Below, one piece after another: positions 39,701 to 47,991 of a DNA stretch of 64,000 bases; the stretch's first letter is position 1; every line of letters starts with the position of its first letter. This DNA comes from Streptomyces sp. Act143 (GTDB lineage: Bacteria > Actinomycetota > Actinomycetes > Streptomycetales > Streptomycetaceae), in NCBI RefSeq assembly GCF_003143935.1, contig NZ_QFRX01000001.1:8880283-8944282 (forward strand). The letters run 5' to 3'. The position numbers and the translations under genes were made by a program. The notes under the pieces were generated by a model, which ran no database searches, had not been told where the DNA came from, and saw nothing but the letters and a program-made list of their open reading frames with translations.

Positions 39701-39726
39701 CGCAATGATCTTGCGTGTATGCGCAA
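39701..39726 (+). promoter_or_regulatory. Lrp/AsnC-type half-site array upstream of the permease
   Basis: CGCAA (39701-39705), TTGCG (39711-39715) and CGCAA (39722-39726) form two overlapping inverted repeats, about 10 bp apart. A TAGGGT -10-like hexamer is at 39761-39766, so the array sits just upstream of a -35 position. The Lrp/AsnC gene downstream of the permease is the obvious candidate binder. Confidence 0.5.
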
Positions 39727-39859
39727 AGTTGCTGCATTACGACCGTGATGCCCTGGCTCATAGGGTCATGCGCTGTACGTGGCGTGGCAGGGACCCCGCT
39801 CGGTGGTCCTTGCCCGCCGGTCTCTGCCGCGCCGATCGCAGCGACGAAGGAGTCAGCGC

Positions 39860-41335
39860 GTGCTCGACCAAGGCGCACCCCCGCACCACCGCACCGCACC
39901 GTCCCCGGGATTCGGCGCCCGCCTCATGCGGCGCAAGCCCGTGGAACGCCTGGTCGCCGAGGGCGGCCAGGGCGAGGGCGGCAGCCTGCGCCGCACCCTC
40001 GGGCTGTGGCAGCTGACCATGATCAGCATTGGTGCCACCCTCGGCACCGGCATCTTCGTCGTCCTCGGCGAAGCCGTCCCCAAGGCCGGTCCGGCGGTCA
40101 CCCTGTCCTTCGTCATCGCCGGACTGACCGCCCTCTTCTCGGCCCTGTCCTACGCCGAACTCGCGGGCACCATCCCGGTCTCCGGGTCGTCGTACTCGTA
40201 TGCGTACGCAACGCTGGGCGAGCTCGTGGCCTGGGTCTGCGGCTGGTGTCTGCTCCTGGAGTACGGCGTCTCCGTCGCCGCCGTCGCGGTCGGCTGGGGC
40301 GAGTACCTCAACGAGCTGCTCGACGGGACCATCGGGGTCACCATCCCCGACGCCCTGTCCGCCCCGCCCGGCGACGGCGGCGTCTTCAACCTGCCGGCGC
40401 TGATCGTCGTCCTGCTGGCCATGGCGTTCCTGCTCGGCGGGGCGCGGGAATCCGCGCGGGCCAACACGATCATGGTGGTCGTGAAGATCGGCGCGCTCGT
40501 GCTGTTCTGCGCCATCGGCATCCAGGGCTTCCGCGCCGGCAACTACGAGCACTTCATGCCGCTCGGCATGGCGGGCGTCAGCGCGGCCGGTGCCACGCTC
40601 TTCTTCTCGTACATCGGCTTCGACGCCGCCTCCACCGCCGGCGAGGAGGCGAAGAACGCCCAGCGCGACCTGCCGCGCGCGATCATGCTGTCGCTGGTGA
40701 TCGTCACCGCGCTGTACGTCCTCGTCGCGGCCGTCGCCGTGGGCGCCAAGCCCTGGGAGCGGTTCGGGGACTCCGAGGCCGCGCTCGCCCAGATCATGCG
40801 CGAGGTGACCGGGCAGACCTTCTGGGGCACCCTGCTGGCCGCCTGCGCGGTCATCGCCATCGCCAGCGTCGTCCTGACCGTGCTCTACGGCCAGACCCGC
40901 ATCCTCTTCGCGATGTCCCGGGACGGGCTGGTGCCGAAGGTGTTCGGGCGGGTGCACCCGAAGACCGGCGCGCCGCGTGCCAACACCGTGATCGTTTCCC
41001 TGTTCTGCGGCGTCCTGGCCGCCGCCATACCGCTGGGCCAGCTCGCCGACGCCACCAGCATCGGCACCCTCTTCGCCTTCGGGCTGGTCAACATCGCCGT
41101 CGTGGTGCTGCGCCGGACCCGCCCGGAGATGCCGCGCACCTTCCGGGTGCCGCTGTCGCCGGTGCTGCCCGTGCTGGGCCTCGGCTTCTGCGTCTGGATG
41201 ATGGGCAGCCTGTCCGCCGTCACCTGGACGGTCTTCGGACTCTGGATGGCGGCCGGGCTCGTGTTCTACTTCGTGTACGGCCATCGCCGGTCCCGTCTCG
41301 CGACGCCCGAGACGCTGTCGTCCCGCAACACCTGA
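39860..41335 (+). CDS. APC-family amino acid permease
   Basis: 491 residues with about 12 membrane helices. APC signature in TM1: MISIGATLGTGIFVVLGEA; TM6 FFSYIGFDAASTAGEEAKN. It resembles the cationic amino acid transporter group. The start is GTG 39860 with AAGGAG 7 nt upstream; the longer open frame would add a non-conserved basic stretch. An Lrp/AsnC regulator follows after 17 bp, probably in the same transcript. Confidence 0.88.
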   Translation: MLDQGAPPHHRTAPSPGFGARLMRRKPVERLVAEGGQGEGGSLRRTLGLWQLTMISIGATLGTGIFVVLGEAVPKAGPAVTLSFVIAGLTALFSALSYAELAGTIPVSGSSYSYAYATLGELVAWVCGWCLLLEYGVSVAAVAVGWGEYLNELLDGTIGVTIPDALSAPPGDGGVFNLPALIVVLLAMAFLLGGARESARANTIMVVVKIGALVLFCAIGIQGFRAGNYEHFMPLGMAGVSAAGATLFFSYIGFDAASTAGEEAKNAQRDLPRAIMLSLVIVTALYVLVAAVAVGAKPWERFGDSEAALAQIMREVTGQTFWGTLLAACAVIAIASVVLTVLYGQTRILFAMSRDGLVPKVFGRVHPKTGAPRANTVIVSLFCGVLAAAIPLGQLADATSIGTLFAFGLVNIAVVVLRRTRPEMPRTFRVPLSPVLPVLGLGFCVWMMGSLSAVTWTVFGLWMAAGLVFYFVYGHRRSRLATPETLSSRNT

Positions 41336-41352
41336 GAGCTGAACCACCCACC

Positions 41353-41805
41353 GTGCTCAACGATCTCGACGAACGTATCGTCCATGCCCTCGCCGAGGAC
41401 GCCCGCCGCTCCTACGCGGACATCGGGCAGATCGTCGGCCTGTCCGCGCCCGCCGTGAAGCGGCGGGTGGACCGGCTGCGCGCCACCGGCGCCATCACCG
41501 GCTTCACCGTCCGGGTGGACCCGTCGGCGCTCGGCTGGGAGACCGAGGGGTTCGTCGAGATCTACTGCCGGCACAACACCTCGCCGGAGACCATCCGACG
41601 GGGCCTGGAGCGCTACCAGGAGGTCGTGTCCGCGTCCACCGTCACCGGCGACGCGGACGCGATCGTTCAGGTCTTCGCCTCCGACATGCGGCACTTCGAG
41701 CGGGTCCTGGAGCGGATCGCGGGCGAGCCGTTCGTTGAGCGCACCAAGTCGGTGCTGGTGCTGTCGCCGCTGCTCAGGCGCTTCTCCTCGGGGTCGCCGA
41801 CCTGA
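41353..41805 (+). CDS. Lrp/AsnC-family regulator
   Basis: 150 residues: N-terminal HTH (LNDLDERIVHALAEDARRSY, GLSAPAVKRRVDRLRATG) and the C-terminal RAM amino acid-binding domain (VTGDADAIVQVFA). Likely controls the upstream permease in response to an amino acid. The GTG at 41353 begins the conserved region. Its last 32 bp overlap the end of the convergent SRPBCC gene. Confidence 0.9.
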   Translation: MLNDLDERIVHALAEDARRSYADIGQIVGLSAPAVKRRVDRLRATGAITGFTVRVDPSALGWETEGFVEIYCRHNTSPETIRRGLERYQEVVSASTVTGDADAIVQVFASDMRHFERVLERIAGEPFVERTKSVLVLSPLLRRFSSGSPT

Positions 41806-42244
41806 GCTGTTCGGCCCGGCCGCGGATGGCCGACAGCAGGCGCCCGGTGAGGACGGCGTGCCCGCCGGAGCGGATGACGAGCAGCCGGTAGAGGGCGCCG
41901 CCCGGTCCGGGGAACCTCGCCCGGGTCTCGGCCCGCAGCCGGGTCCGGCCGTCGGCGGCCTCCTCCAGACGGAAGACCAGGGCGTATGTCGAGAAGTGGT
42001 GGCGGCCGACGAGCACCAGCTCCCGGCCGGCGACCGCGGAGGCCACCCGGAAACCCGGGATCGTCGACCCTGCGGCCAGCGGCCGGGGACCGGACGCGGT
42101 CCGGTCGGCGCAGCCCACCAAGCGTGCGTACCCGGACCCGAAGGACCGGTCCACGACCTCCCCGATACCGCGCCAGACGGCGTCGGCCGACGCCGCGACG
42201 AGAGTGGTGTGCTCGTCGACGTACGGAAGTGCGGCTGTCTCCAT
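41774..42244 (-). CDS. SRPBCC (START-like) domain protein
   Basis: 156 residues. N-terminal strand and helix (YVDEHTTLVAASADAVWRGI), a central beta sheet (RELVLVGRHHFSTYALVFRLEE) and a long C-terminal helix (GGALYRLLVIRSGGHAVLTGRLL) give the helix-grip fold; close to the polyketide-cyclase/DUF2867-like group. It probably binds a hydrophobic ligand; no enzyme role visible. It overlaps the lrp gene tail to tail. Confidence 0.8.
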   Translation of the reverse strand: METAALPYVDEHTTLVAASADAVWRGIGEVVDRSFGSGYARLVGCADRTASGPRPLAAGSTIPGFRVASAVAGRELVLVGRHHFSTYALVFRLEEAADGRTRLRAETRARFPGPGGALYRLLVIRSGGHAVLTGRLLSAIRGRAEQLRSATPRRSA

Positions 42245-42272
42245 GCGGGGCTCCTGAAGTCGGTGGCGCCCT

Positions 42273-43148
42273 CAGTCTGCGGTCTTTCTCGCCAGGGCGT
42301 TGTTGCCCATCGAGTGGTGCACGCTGAAGCTGACCGCCGGGGCCCCGGTGAACGTGTCGCTGCCCAAGCGGCCGGTGCTGGTCGCGGAACGTACCGTATG
42401 AAAGAGACCGGGATGACCCGACTCCCGCTCCAGGCCGTCCTGTTCGACATGGACGGCACGCTCGTCGACACCGAGCGGTTGTGGTGGGAGGCGGTGGAGC
42501 GGGTCGCCCCCGGCCCAGTGGTGGTGCCAGCCGAGGGCCTCCGCGAGAGAATCTCGGCATCATCAGCCGCCACCCGGTCACCGCCGTTCTCGGCGACCCG
42601 GAGGTCGGGTTCCACGGGGCCGCCGGAGTCCGGGTGGCCGTGGGCGACCGGCAGGGCGGCGTCTGGACCTCGCACCTGGACCACGAGGCGTACGGGCCCT
42701 GCGCGGCCGAGCCGCTCGCGCATGAGGGCGTCCGGCTCAGGCAGATGCCGGACACCTTGGCGCGCGTGGGAGGCGCCTCGCCCGCCGTGCTCGTCGGCGA
42801 CTTCAACTGCCCCTCCCACCTGGACTGGCCGGACGTCGAGCGGCCGGTGACCAAGGCGGCCGGGTTCGCCGACTCCTACCGGCAGGCCCGACCCGATCCG
42901 CTGCGGGACCCCGGCCACACCTGGTCCCCGGTCGTCGTCCCCCGGAGCCGCAGGACCGGATCGATTACGTCCTCCACCGTGGCCTGCGCGTTCTCGACTC
43001 CCGGACGTACGTCAGCGGCACGCCGCGCCCGTGGCCGGACGTGGCGGACAACGACGGGCCGTCCGACCACGCCGCCGTCATCACCACTTTTCGCTGGGCA
43101 GCGGGCCGGGAGCTGTCTAGCATCGGTGTCATGACCTGGCGACATTGA
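42273..43148 (+). pseudogene. Chimeric scar: gene tail + HAD phosphatase N-terminus + EEP nuclease fragment
   Basis: Three fragments in sequence. (1) A coding-looking tail ending LVAERTV and TGA at 42399-42401, unrecognised. (2) An ATG (42398) overlapping that TGA, followed by a HAD start (LQAVLFDMDGTLVDTERLWW), lost after about 36 residues. (3) An endonuclease/exonuclease/phosphatase C-terminal half: NLGIISRHPVTAVL and VLVGDFNCPSHLDW in one frame, then RIDYVLHR and GPSDHAAV in another. At least two frame changes separate the parts, so nothing intact is made. Confidence 0.8.
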
Positions 43149-43225
43149 TCCACCAGCCGTGCCTCCCGAGGGCCGCCTCGGACGCCGTACCGACGACGTC
43201 CGAACCGCCCTTCCGGGAAGGCCCC

Positions 43226-44440
43226 ATGACACTCTTCTCACCTGCACGCGTGCGTACGACCGGTGTCCGTCGGCTGACGAGCACGCTGTACGGCTACGCG
43301 TTCCTCGACGACTTCGTGCTGCTCTACCCGGTGTACGCGCTGCTCTTCGCGGACACCGGGATGTCCCTCTGGCAGATCTCCACCCTGTTCGCCCTGTGGT
43401 CGGTCACGGCCGTGGTGCTGGAGGTCCCTTCCGGTGCCCTCGCCGACGCCGTCTCCCGACGGCTGCTGCTGTGGATCGGCCCGCTGTGCAACGCCGTCGG
43501 CTTCGCCCTGTGGGTGATCGTCCCGGCGTACTGGTCCTTCGCGCTCGGCTTCGTGCTGTGGGGCGTCGGCGGAGCGCTCTGTTCCGGATCGCTGGAGGCG
43601 CTGGCCTACGACGAGCTGGAGCGGGCCGGGGCCGCAGACCGGTACGCGCGCGTGATGGGGCGGGTCCGGGCGGCGCGGCTGCTCGCCACCATGGCGTCCA
43701 TCGGGCTCGCCGGACCCGTGTTCACGCTGGGCGGCTATCCGGCCGTGGGCGCGGCCAGCGTCCTGGCCTGCGTGCTGGCCGCCGTGGCGGCGACCCGGCT
43801 GCCGGAGCACCGGACACGGCACGAGGCCGAGAACGACGGCTGGTGGGCGACCCTGCGGACCGGTCTCGGCGAGGCCCGCCGGAACCGTTCCGTCCGCGGC
43901 GCCTTGCTGCTGATCCCGGCCGTCGCCGCGGTCTGGGGCGCGCTCGACGAGTACACGCCGCTGCTGGCCCGGGACACCGGCGTTGCGGAGGCGACCGTGC
44001 CCTATCTGATCCTGCTGGTCTGGACGCTCGTCACCGCGGCGAGCCTGCTGGCCGGTCCCGCCGAACGCCTCGGCACCACCGGCATGGCCTGGCTGCTCGC
44101 GGGCTCGGCGCTCGCGCTGGCCGTCGGCGCGGGCCTGCGCACCCCGGCCGGCATCGCCCTGGTGGGTCTCGCCTTCGGCGGCTTCCAGCTGGCGGAGGTG
44201 CTGGCCGACGTACGCCTCCAGCACCGCATCGACGACGCCCGCCGGGCGACGCTCACCTCGGTGGCGAGCCTGGGGACCGAGCTGGTCACGGTCGTCACCT
44301 TCGCGGCGTACGCCCTGCTCGGCGCGCACGCCGCGCACAGCACCGTCTTCGTGGTCCTGGCCGTGCCCTACCTGGTCACCGCCGTAGCCCTCGGCAGCCG
44401 ACGCAACGAATCGCCGCCCGAGCGCCCTCGCGCGCAATGA
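43226..44440 (+). CDS. MFS transporter
   Basis: 404 residues with about 12 membrane helices. Loop 2-3 reads SGALADAVSRRLLLW, a variant of the MFS G-x-L-a-D-r-x-G-r-k-x-x-l signature. An ATG with GGAAGG upstream. Substrate unknown; similar proteins are often annotated as drug exporters. It precedes a nitrilase/amine oxidase pair by 103 bp and might export their product or import the substrate, which is speculative. Confidence 0.83.
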   Translation: MTLFSPARVRTTGVRRLTSTLYGYAFLDDFVLLYPVYALLFADTGMSLWQISTLFALWSVTAVVLEVPSGALADAVSRRLLLWIGPLCNAVGFALWVIVPAYWSFALGFVLWGVGGALCSGSLEALAYDELERAGAADRYARVMGRVRAARLLATMASIGLAGPVFTLGGYPAVGAASVLACVLAAVAATRLPEHRTRHEAENDGWWATLRTGLGEARRNRSVRGALLLIPAVAAVWGALDEYTPLLARDTGVAEATVPYLILLVWTLVTAASLLAGPAERLGTTGMAWLLAGSALALAVGAGLRTPAGIALVGLAFGGFQLAEVLADVRLQHRIDDARRATLTSVASLGTELVTVVTFAAYALLGAHAAHSTVFVVLAVPYLVTAVALGSRRNESPPERPRAQ

Positions 44441-44543
44441 ACCGCTCGGCGGCGCGCAACGGCTCCTTCTTGTCCGGCCTGGTCAGCCGCCCGTACCTTC
44501 TATGTGGCCCCCGCAACCACTTCCGCCCCGGTGAGGATCACGC

Positions 44544-45323
44544 ATGCGCACCGCCCTGCTCCAGAGCTCCGGCCGCCCCGGCTCGGTCGACGGGAACCTC
44601 AAGGTCCTCGACGAGGCCGCGGGCCGTGCCGCTGCCGCGGGCGCCGCGCTGCTGGCCGCGCCGGAGATGTTCCTCACCGGGTACGCGATCGGCGACGACA
44701 TCGCCCGCCTCGCCGAGCCGGCCGACGGGGACGCCGCGGACGCGGTCGCGGAGATCGCCGCCCGGCACGGGGTGGCCGTCGCGTACGGCTACCCGGAGGC
44801 GTCCGAGGGTTCCGTCTTCAACTCCGCCCAGTTGATCTCGGCGACCGGTGAGCGGCTCGCCAACTACCGCAAGACCCACCTCTTCGGCTGCTTCGAGCGG
44901 GACCACTTCACACCGGGGGAGCGGCAGGTGGTGCAGGCCGAGCTGAACGGCCTCACCGTCGGGCTCCTGATCTGCTACGACGTCGAGTTCCCGGAGAACG
45001 TGCGGGCGCACGCCCTCGCCGGGACGGACCTCCTCCTCGTCCCCACGGCCCAGATGCACCCGTTCCAGTTCGTCGCCGAGTCGGTGATCCCGGTGCGCGC
45101 CTTCGAGAGCCAGATGTACGTCGCCTACGTCAACCGGGTCGGCCAGGAAGGAGAGTTCGAGTTCGTCGGGCTGTCCGTCCTGGCCGGCCCCGACGGGGTC
45201 GCCCGCGCCCGCGCCGGACGCGCCGAGCAGCTGGTGTTCGCCGACGCCGACCCGGCCTTCCTGGCGGCCTCCCGCGAGGCCAACCCGTATCTGCGGGACC
45301 GGCGTCCCGAGCTCTACGTCTGA
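44544..45323 (+). CDS. Nitrilase-superfamily amidohydrolase
   Basis: 259 residues with the Glu-Lys-Cys triad: Glu in APEMFLTGYAIGDD, Lys in NYRKTHLFG, Cys in LICYDVEFPE. The subgroup hydrolyses amides or carbamoyl amines rather than nitriles. The gene is 44 bp before an FAD amine oxidase; a monooxygenase/amidase pair converting an L-amino acid to its amide and then to an acid (Arg to 4-guanidinobutyrate, or Trp to indoleacetate) is the best reading. Confidence 0.87.
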   Translation: MRTALLQSSGRPGSVDGNLKVLDEAAGRAAAAGAALLAAPEMFLTGYAIGDDIARLAEPADGDAADAVAEIAARHGVAVAYGYPEASEGSVFNSAQLISATGERLANYRKTHLFGCFERDHFTPGERQVVQAELNGLTVGLLICYDVEFPENVRAHALAGTDLLLVPTAQMHPFQFVAESVIPVRAFESQMYVAYVNRVGQEGEFEFVGLSVLAGPDGVARARAGRAEQLVFADADPAFLAASREANPYLRDRRPELYV

Positions 45324-45367
45324 ACACCCCCGCATTCTTCGCAAGCCTCGCAAGGAGCCCGTACCCC

Positions 45368-47083
45368 ATGACGTCCACGGTGCCCAACGCCGTCCAGCAC
45401 GCCGACGAGCAGCAGCCGCCGATCACCATGTTCGGTCCGGACTTCCCGTACGCGTACGACGACTTCCTCACCCACCCGGCGGGCCTCGGCCAGATACCGG
45501 CGACCGAGCACGGCACCGAGGTCGCCGTCATCGGCGGCGGGCTGTCGGGCGTCGTGGCCGCCTACGAGCTGATGAAGATGGGCCTGAAGCCGGTCGTCTA
45601 CGAGGCCGACCAGATCGGCGGGCGGCTGCGCACGGTCGGCTTCGACGGGCCCAACACCGACGGCCTGACCGCCGAGATGGGCGCGATGCGCTTCCCGCCG
45701 TCCTCCACCGCCCTCCAGCACTACATCGACCTGGTGGGTCTGGAGACCCGGCCCTTCCCCAACCCCCTTGCCGAGGCGACCCCTTCGACCGTCGTCGATC
45801 TCAAGGGCGAGTCGCACTACGCCGAGACCATCGACGACCTGCCGCAGGTCTACCGCGACGTCGCCGCCGCCTGGAACAAGTGCCTGGAAGAGGGCGCCGA
45901 CTTCTCCGACATGAACCAGGCCATGCGTGAGCGGGACGTGCCGCGCATCCGGGAGATCTGGGCCAGGCTCGTCGAGAAGCTCGACAACCAGACCTTCTAC
46001 GGCTTCCTGTGCGACTCCGAGGCCTTCAAGTCCTTCCGGCACCGCGAGATCTTCGGCCAGGTCGGCTTCGGCACCGGCGGCTGGGACACCGACTTCCCCA
46101 ACTCCATCCTGGAGATCCTGCGCGTCGTCTACACCGAGGCCGACGACCACCACCGCGGCATCGTCGGCGGCTCCCAGCAGCTGCCGCTGCGGCTGTGGGA
46201 GCGCGCGCCGGAGAAGATCGTCCACTGGGCGTACGGCACCTCGCTGGCGAGCCTGCACGTGAACGGCGAGCCCCGGCCCGCCGTCACCCGCCTGCACCGC
46301 ACCGCGGGCAACCAGATCACCGTGACGGACGCCGACGGCGACATCCGCACCTACAAGGCGGCGATCTTCACCGCCCAGTCCTGGATGCTGCTGTCGAAGA
46401 TCGCCTGCGACGACTCGCTGTTCCCGATCGACCACTGGACCGCCATCGAGCGCACCCACTACATGGAGTCCAGCAAGCTCTTCGTGCCCGTCGACCGGCC
46501 GTTCTGGCTGGACGAGGCCGTCGACGACAGGGGAAATCCGACGGGCCGGGACGTCATGTCGATGACCCTCACCGACCGTATGACGCGCGGGACTTACCTG
46601 CTCGACGACGGTCCGGACAAGCCCGCCGTCATCTGCCTGTCCTACACCTGGTGCGACGACAGCCTGAAGTGGCTGCCGCTGTCCGCGAACGAGCGGATGG
46701 AGGTCATGCTCAAGTCGCTCGGCGAGATCTATCCCAAGGTCGACATCAGGAAGCACATCATCGGCAACCCGGTGACCGTGTCCTGGGAGAACGAGCCGTA
46801 CTTCATGGGCGCGTTCAAGGCCAACCTGCCCGGCCACTACCGCTACCAGCGGCGCCTGTTCACCCACTTCATGCAGGACCGGCTGCCCGCCGACAAGCGC
46901 GGCATCTTCCTCGCCGGCGACGACATCTCCTGGACGGCCGGCTGGGCCGAGGGCGCGATCCAGACCGCGCTCAACGCGGTCTGGGGCGTCATGCACCACT
47001 TCGGCGGGACGACCGACGCGAGCAACCCTGGGCCGGGTGACGTGTACGACGAGATCGCGCCGGTCGAGCTGCCGGAAGACTAG
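45368..47083 (+). CDS. Flavin amine oxidase / amino acid 2-monooxygenase-like
   Basis: 571 residues. FAD-binding EVAVIGGGLSGVVAAYEL (about 54-71), the GGR motif (QIGGRLRTV), TAEMGAMRFPPSS as in the tryptophan/arginine monooxygenase group, and the C-terminal flavin motif (AGDDISWTAGWAEGAIQT). The MGAMRFPP element and the neighbouring amidase favour an amino acid monooxygenase over a simple amine oxidase. Start ATG with AAGGAG upstream. Confidence 0.87.
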   Translation: MTSTVPNAVQHADEQQPPITMFGPDFPYAYDDFLTHPAGLGQIPATEHGTEVAVIGGGLSGVVAAYELMKMGLKPVVYEADQIGGRLRTVGFDGPNTDGLTAEMGAMRFPPSSTALQHYIDLVGLETRPFPNPLAEATPSTVVDLKGESHYAETIDDLPQVYRDVAAAWNKCLEEGADFSDMNQAMRERDVPRIREIWARLVEKLDNQTFYGFLCDSEAFKSFRHREIFGQVGFGTGGWDTDFPNSILEILRVVYTEADDHHRGIVGGSQQLPLRLWERAPEKIVHWAYGTSLASLHVNGEPRPAVTRLHRTAGNQITVTDADGDIRTYKAAIFTAQSWMLLSKIACDDSLFPIDHWTAIERTHYMESSKLFVPVDRPFWLDEAVDDRGNPTGRDVMSMTLTDRMTRGTYLLDDGPDKPAVICLSYTWCDDSLKWLPLSANERMEVMLKSLGEIYPKVDIRKHIIGNPVTVSWENEPYFMGAFKANLPGHYRYQRRLFTHFMQDRLPADKRGIFLAGDDISWTAGWAEGAIQTALNAVWGVMHHFGGTTDASNPGPGDVYDEIAPVELPED

Positions 47084-47150
47084 GCCCGAGCTGCCGACGG
47101 CTCAGACTCCGGCGGCGCGCGCCCTCCTGTGCACGGGATGCCGTTCTGTC

Positions 47151-47165
47151 GAACGTACAACGTTC
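47151..47165. promoter_or_regulatory. Operator-like inverted repeat in a convergent gap
   Basis: GAACG-TACAA-CGTTC is a perfect palindrome, flanked by further partial symmetry. It lies between two gene ends, where no promoter is expected; it may be a relic of a lost regulator or divergent gene. Confidence 0.35.
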
Positions 47166-47205
47166 ATACGGCAGTTCGGGTTCACCGGGTGCAGGAGTGG
47201 CCGGA

Positions 47206-47892
47206 TCAGTCCGGCAGTGGCGTGAGCAGCATGCGTCCCGCGAATCCCACCGCCGTGTCCAGCCGTTCCGTGAACTCGGCCGCCACGTCCGGCAGTGCAC
47301 GCAGCGCCCACAGTGCCCGGGCCGCGGTCCAGGTGGCGTCCCGGGCCCGCTCCAGGCTCCACGCGCCGAGCAGATGGGTGAGCGGATCGGCGATCTGGAG
47401 CAGGTCGGGGCCCGGCATCAGCTCTTCGCGGATGCGCTCCTCCAGCGAGACGAGGAGCTCGCCCACGCGGTCGAACTCGTCCTCCACGTCGACGGGTTCG
47501 CAGTCGAGCGTACGACAGGTGTCCACGACGGCCAGCGCCAGATCGTGGCCGATGTGCGCATTGATGCCCGCGAGCGCGAACTGCAGGGGGCGTACGCCGG
47601 GATGGCGGCGGAACTGGAACAGGGGCCGCCAGCAGGCGGGCGGCCGCCGGTCGCGGTCCACCGCGTCGACCGCCCGCAGATACCGCTCGGCGAACCGCAC
47701 GTCCAGCGTGATCGCGGCCCGCGCGTCCGCGAACCGCCCGCTGTCGATGCTCCGGTCGACCGCCTCGGTGACGGCGAGGTAGACGCGGTTGAACACCGCG
47801 AGCCCGTCCCGTTCCGGAAGGGCCTCGTCCAGGGCACGCATCCGGTCGACGACGGTGTCGACCGGGGCGGTGAAGTGTTCCAACTGCGCCAT
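47206..47892 (-). CDS. DUF5995-family protein
   Basis: 228 residues, almost entirely helical, with no signal peptide. The core carries histidines in RRHPGVRPLQFALAGINAHIGHDLALAV, a pattern that could bind metal and is typical of DUF5995. No known function. A single gene, convergent with the amine oxidase and divergent from the GH6 gene. Confidence 0.75.
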   Translation of the reverse strand: MAQLEHFTAPVDTVVDRMRALDEALPERDGLAVFNRVYLAVTEAVDRSIDSGRFADARAAITLDVRFAERYLRAVDAVDRDRRPPACWRPLFQFRRHPGVRPLQFALAGINAHIGHDLALAVVDTCRTLDCEPVDVEDEFDRVGELLVSLEERIREELMPGPDLLQIADPLTHLLGAWSLERARDATWTAARALWALRALPDVAAEFTERLDTAVGFAGRMLLTPLPD

Positions 47893-47991
47893 GCACGCAG
47901 GTTCCCAGGCCTAGGCTGGCCGCAGTGGCGGCGGGCCCGACGCTTCCCCAGAACGGGGGAACGCGCCCGTCGTGGGGGAGGGGATCAGCGG

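Noticed and set aside
42481..43134. Intact EEP-family nuclease gene
   Set aside because: Only the C-terminal half is present and its last catalytic block is in another frame, so it was called a pseudogene.
43159..44835. Plus-strand frame spanning the MFS gene and the start of the nitrilase gene
   Set aside because: It is a shifted reading of the MFS gene; composition is Arg/Pro/Gly-rich and it crosses a real gene start.
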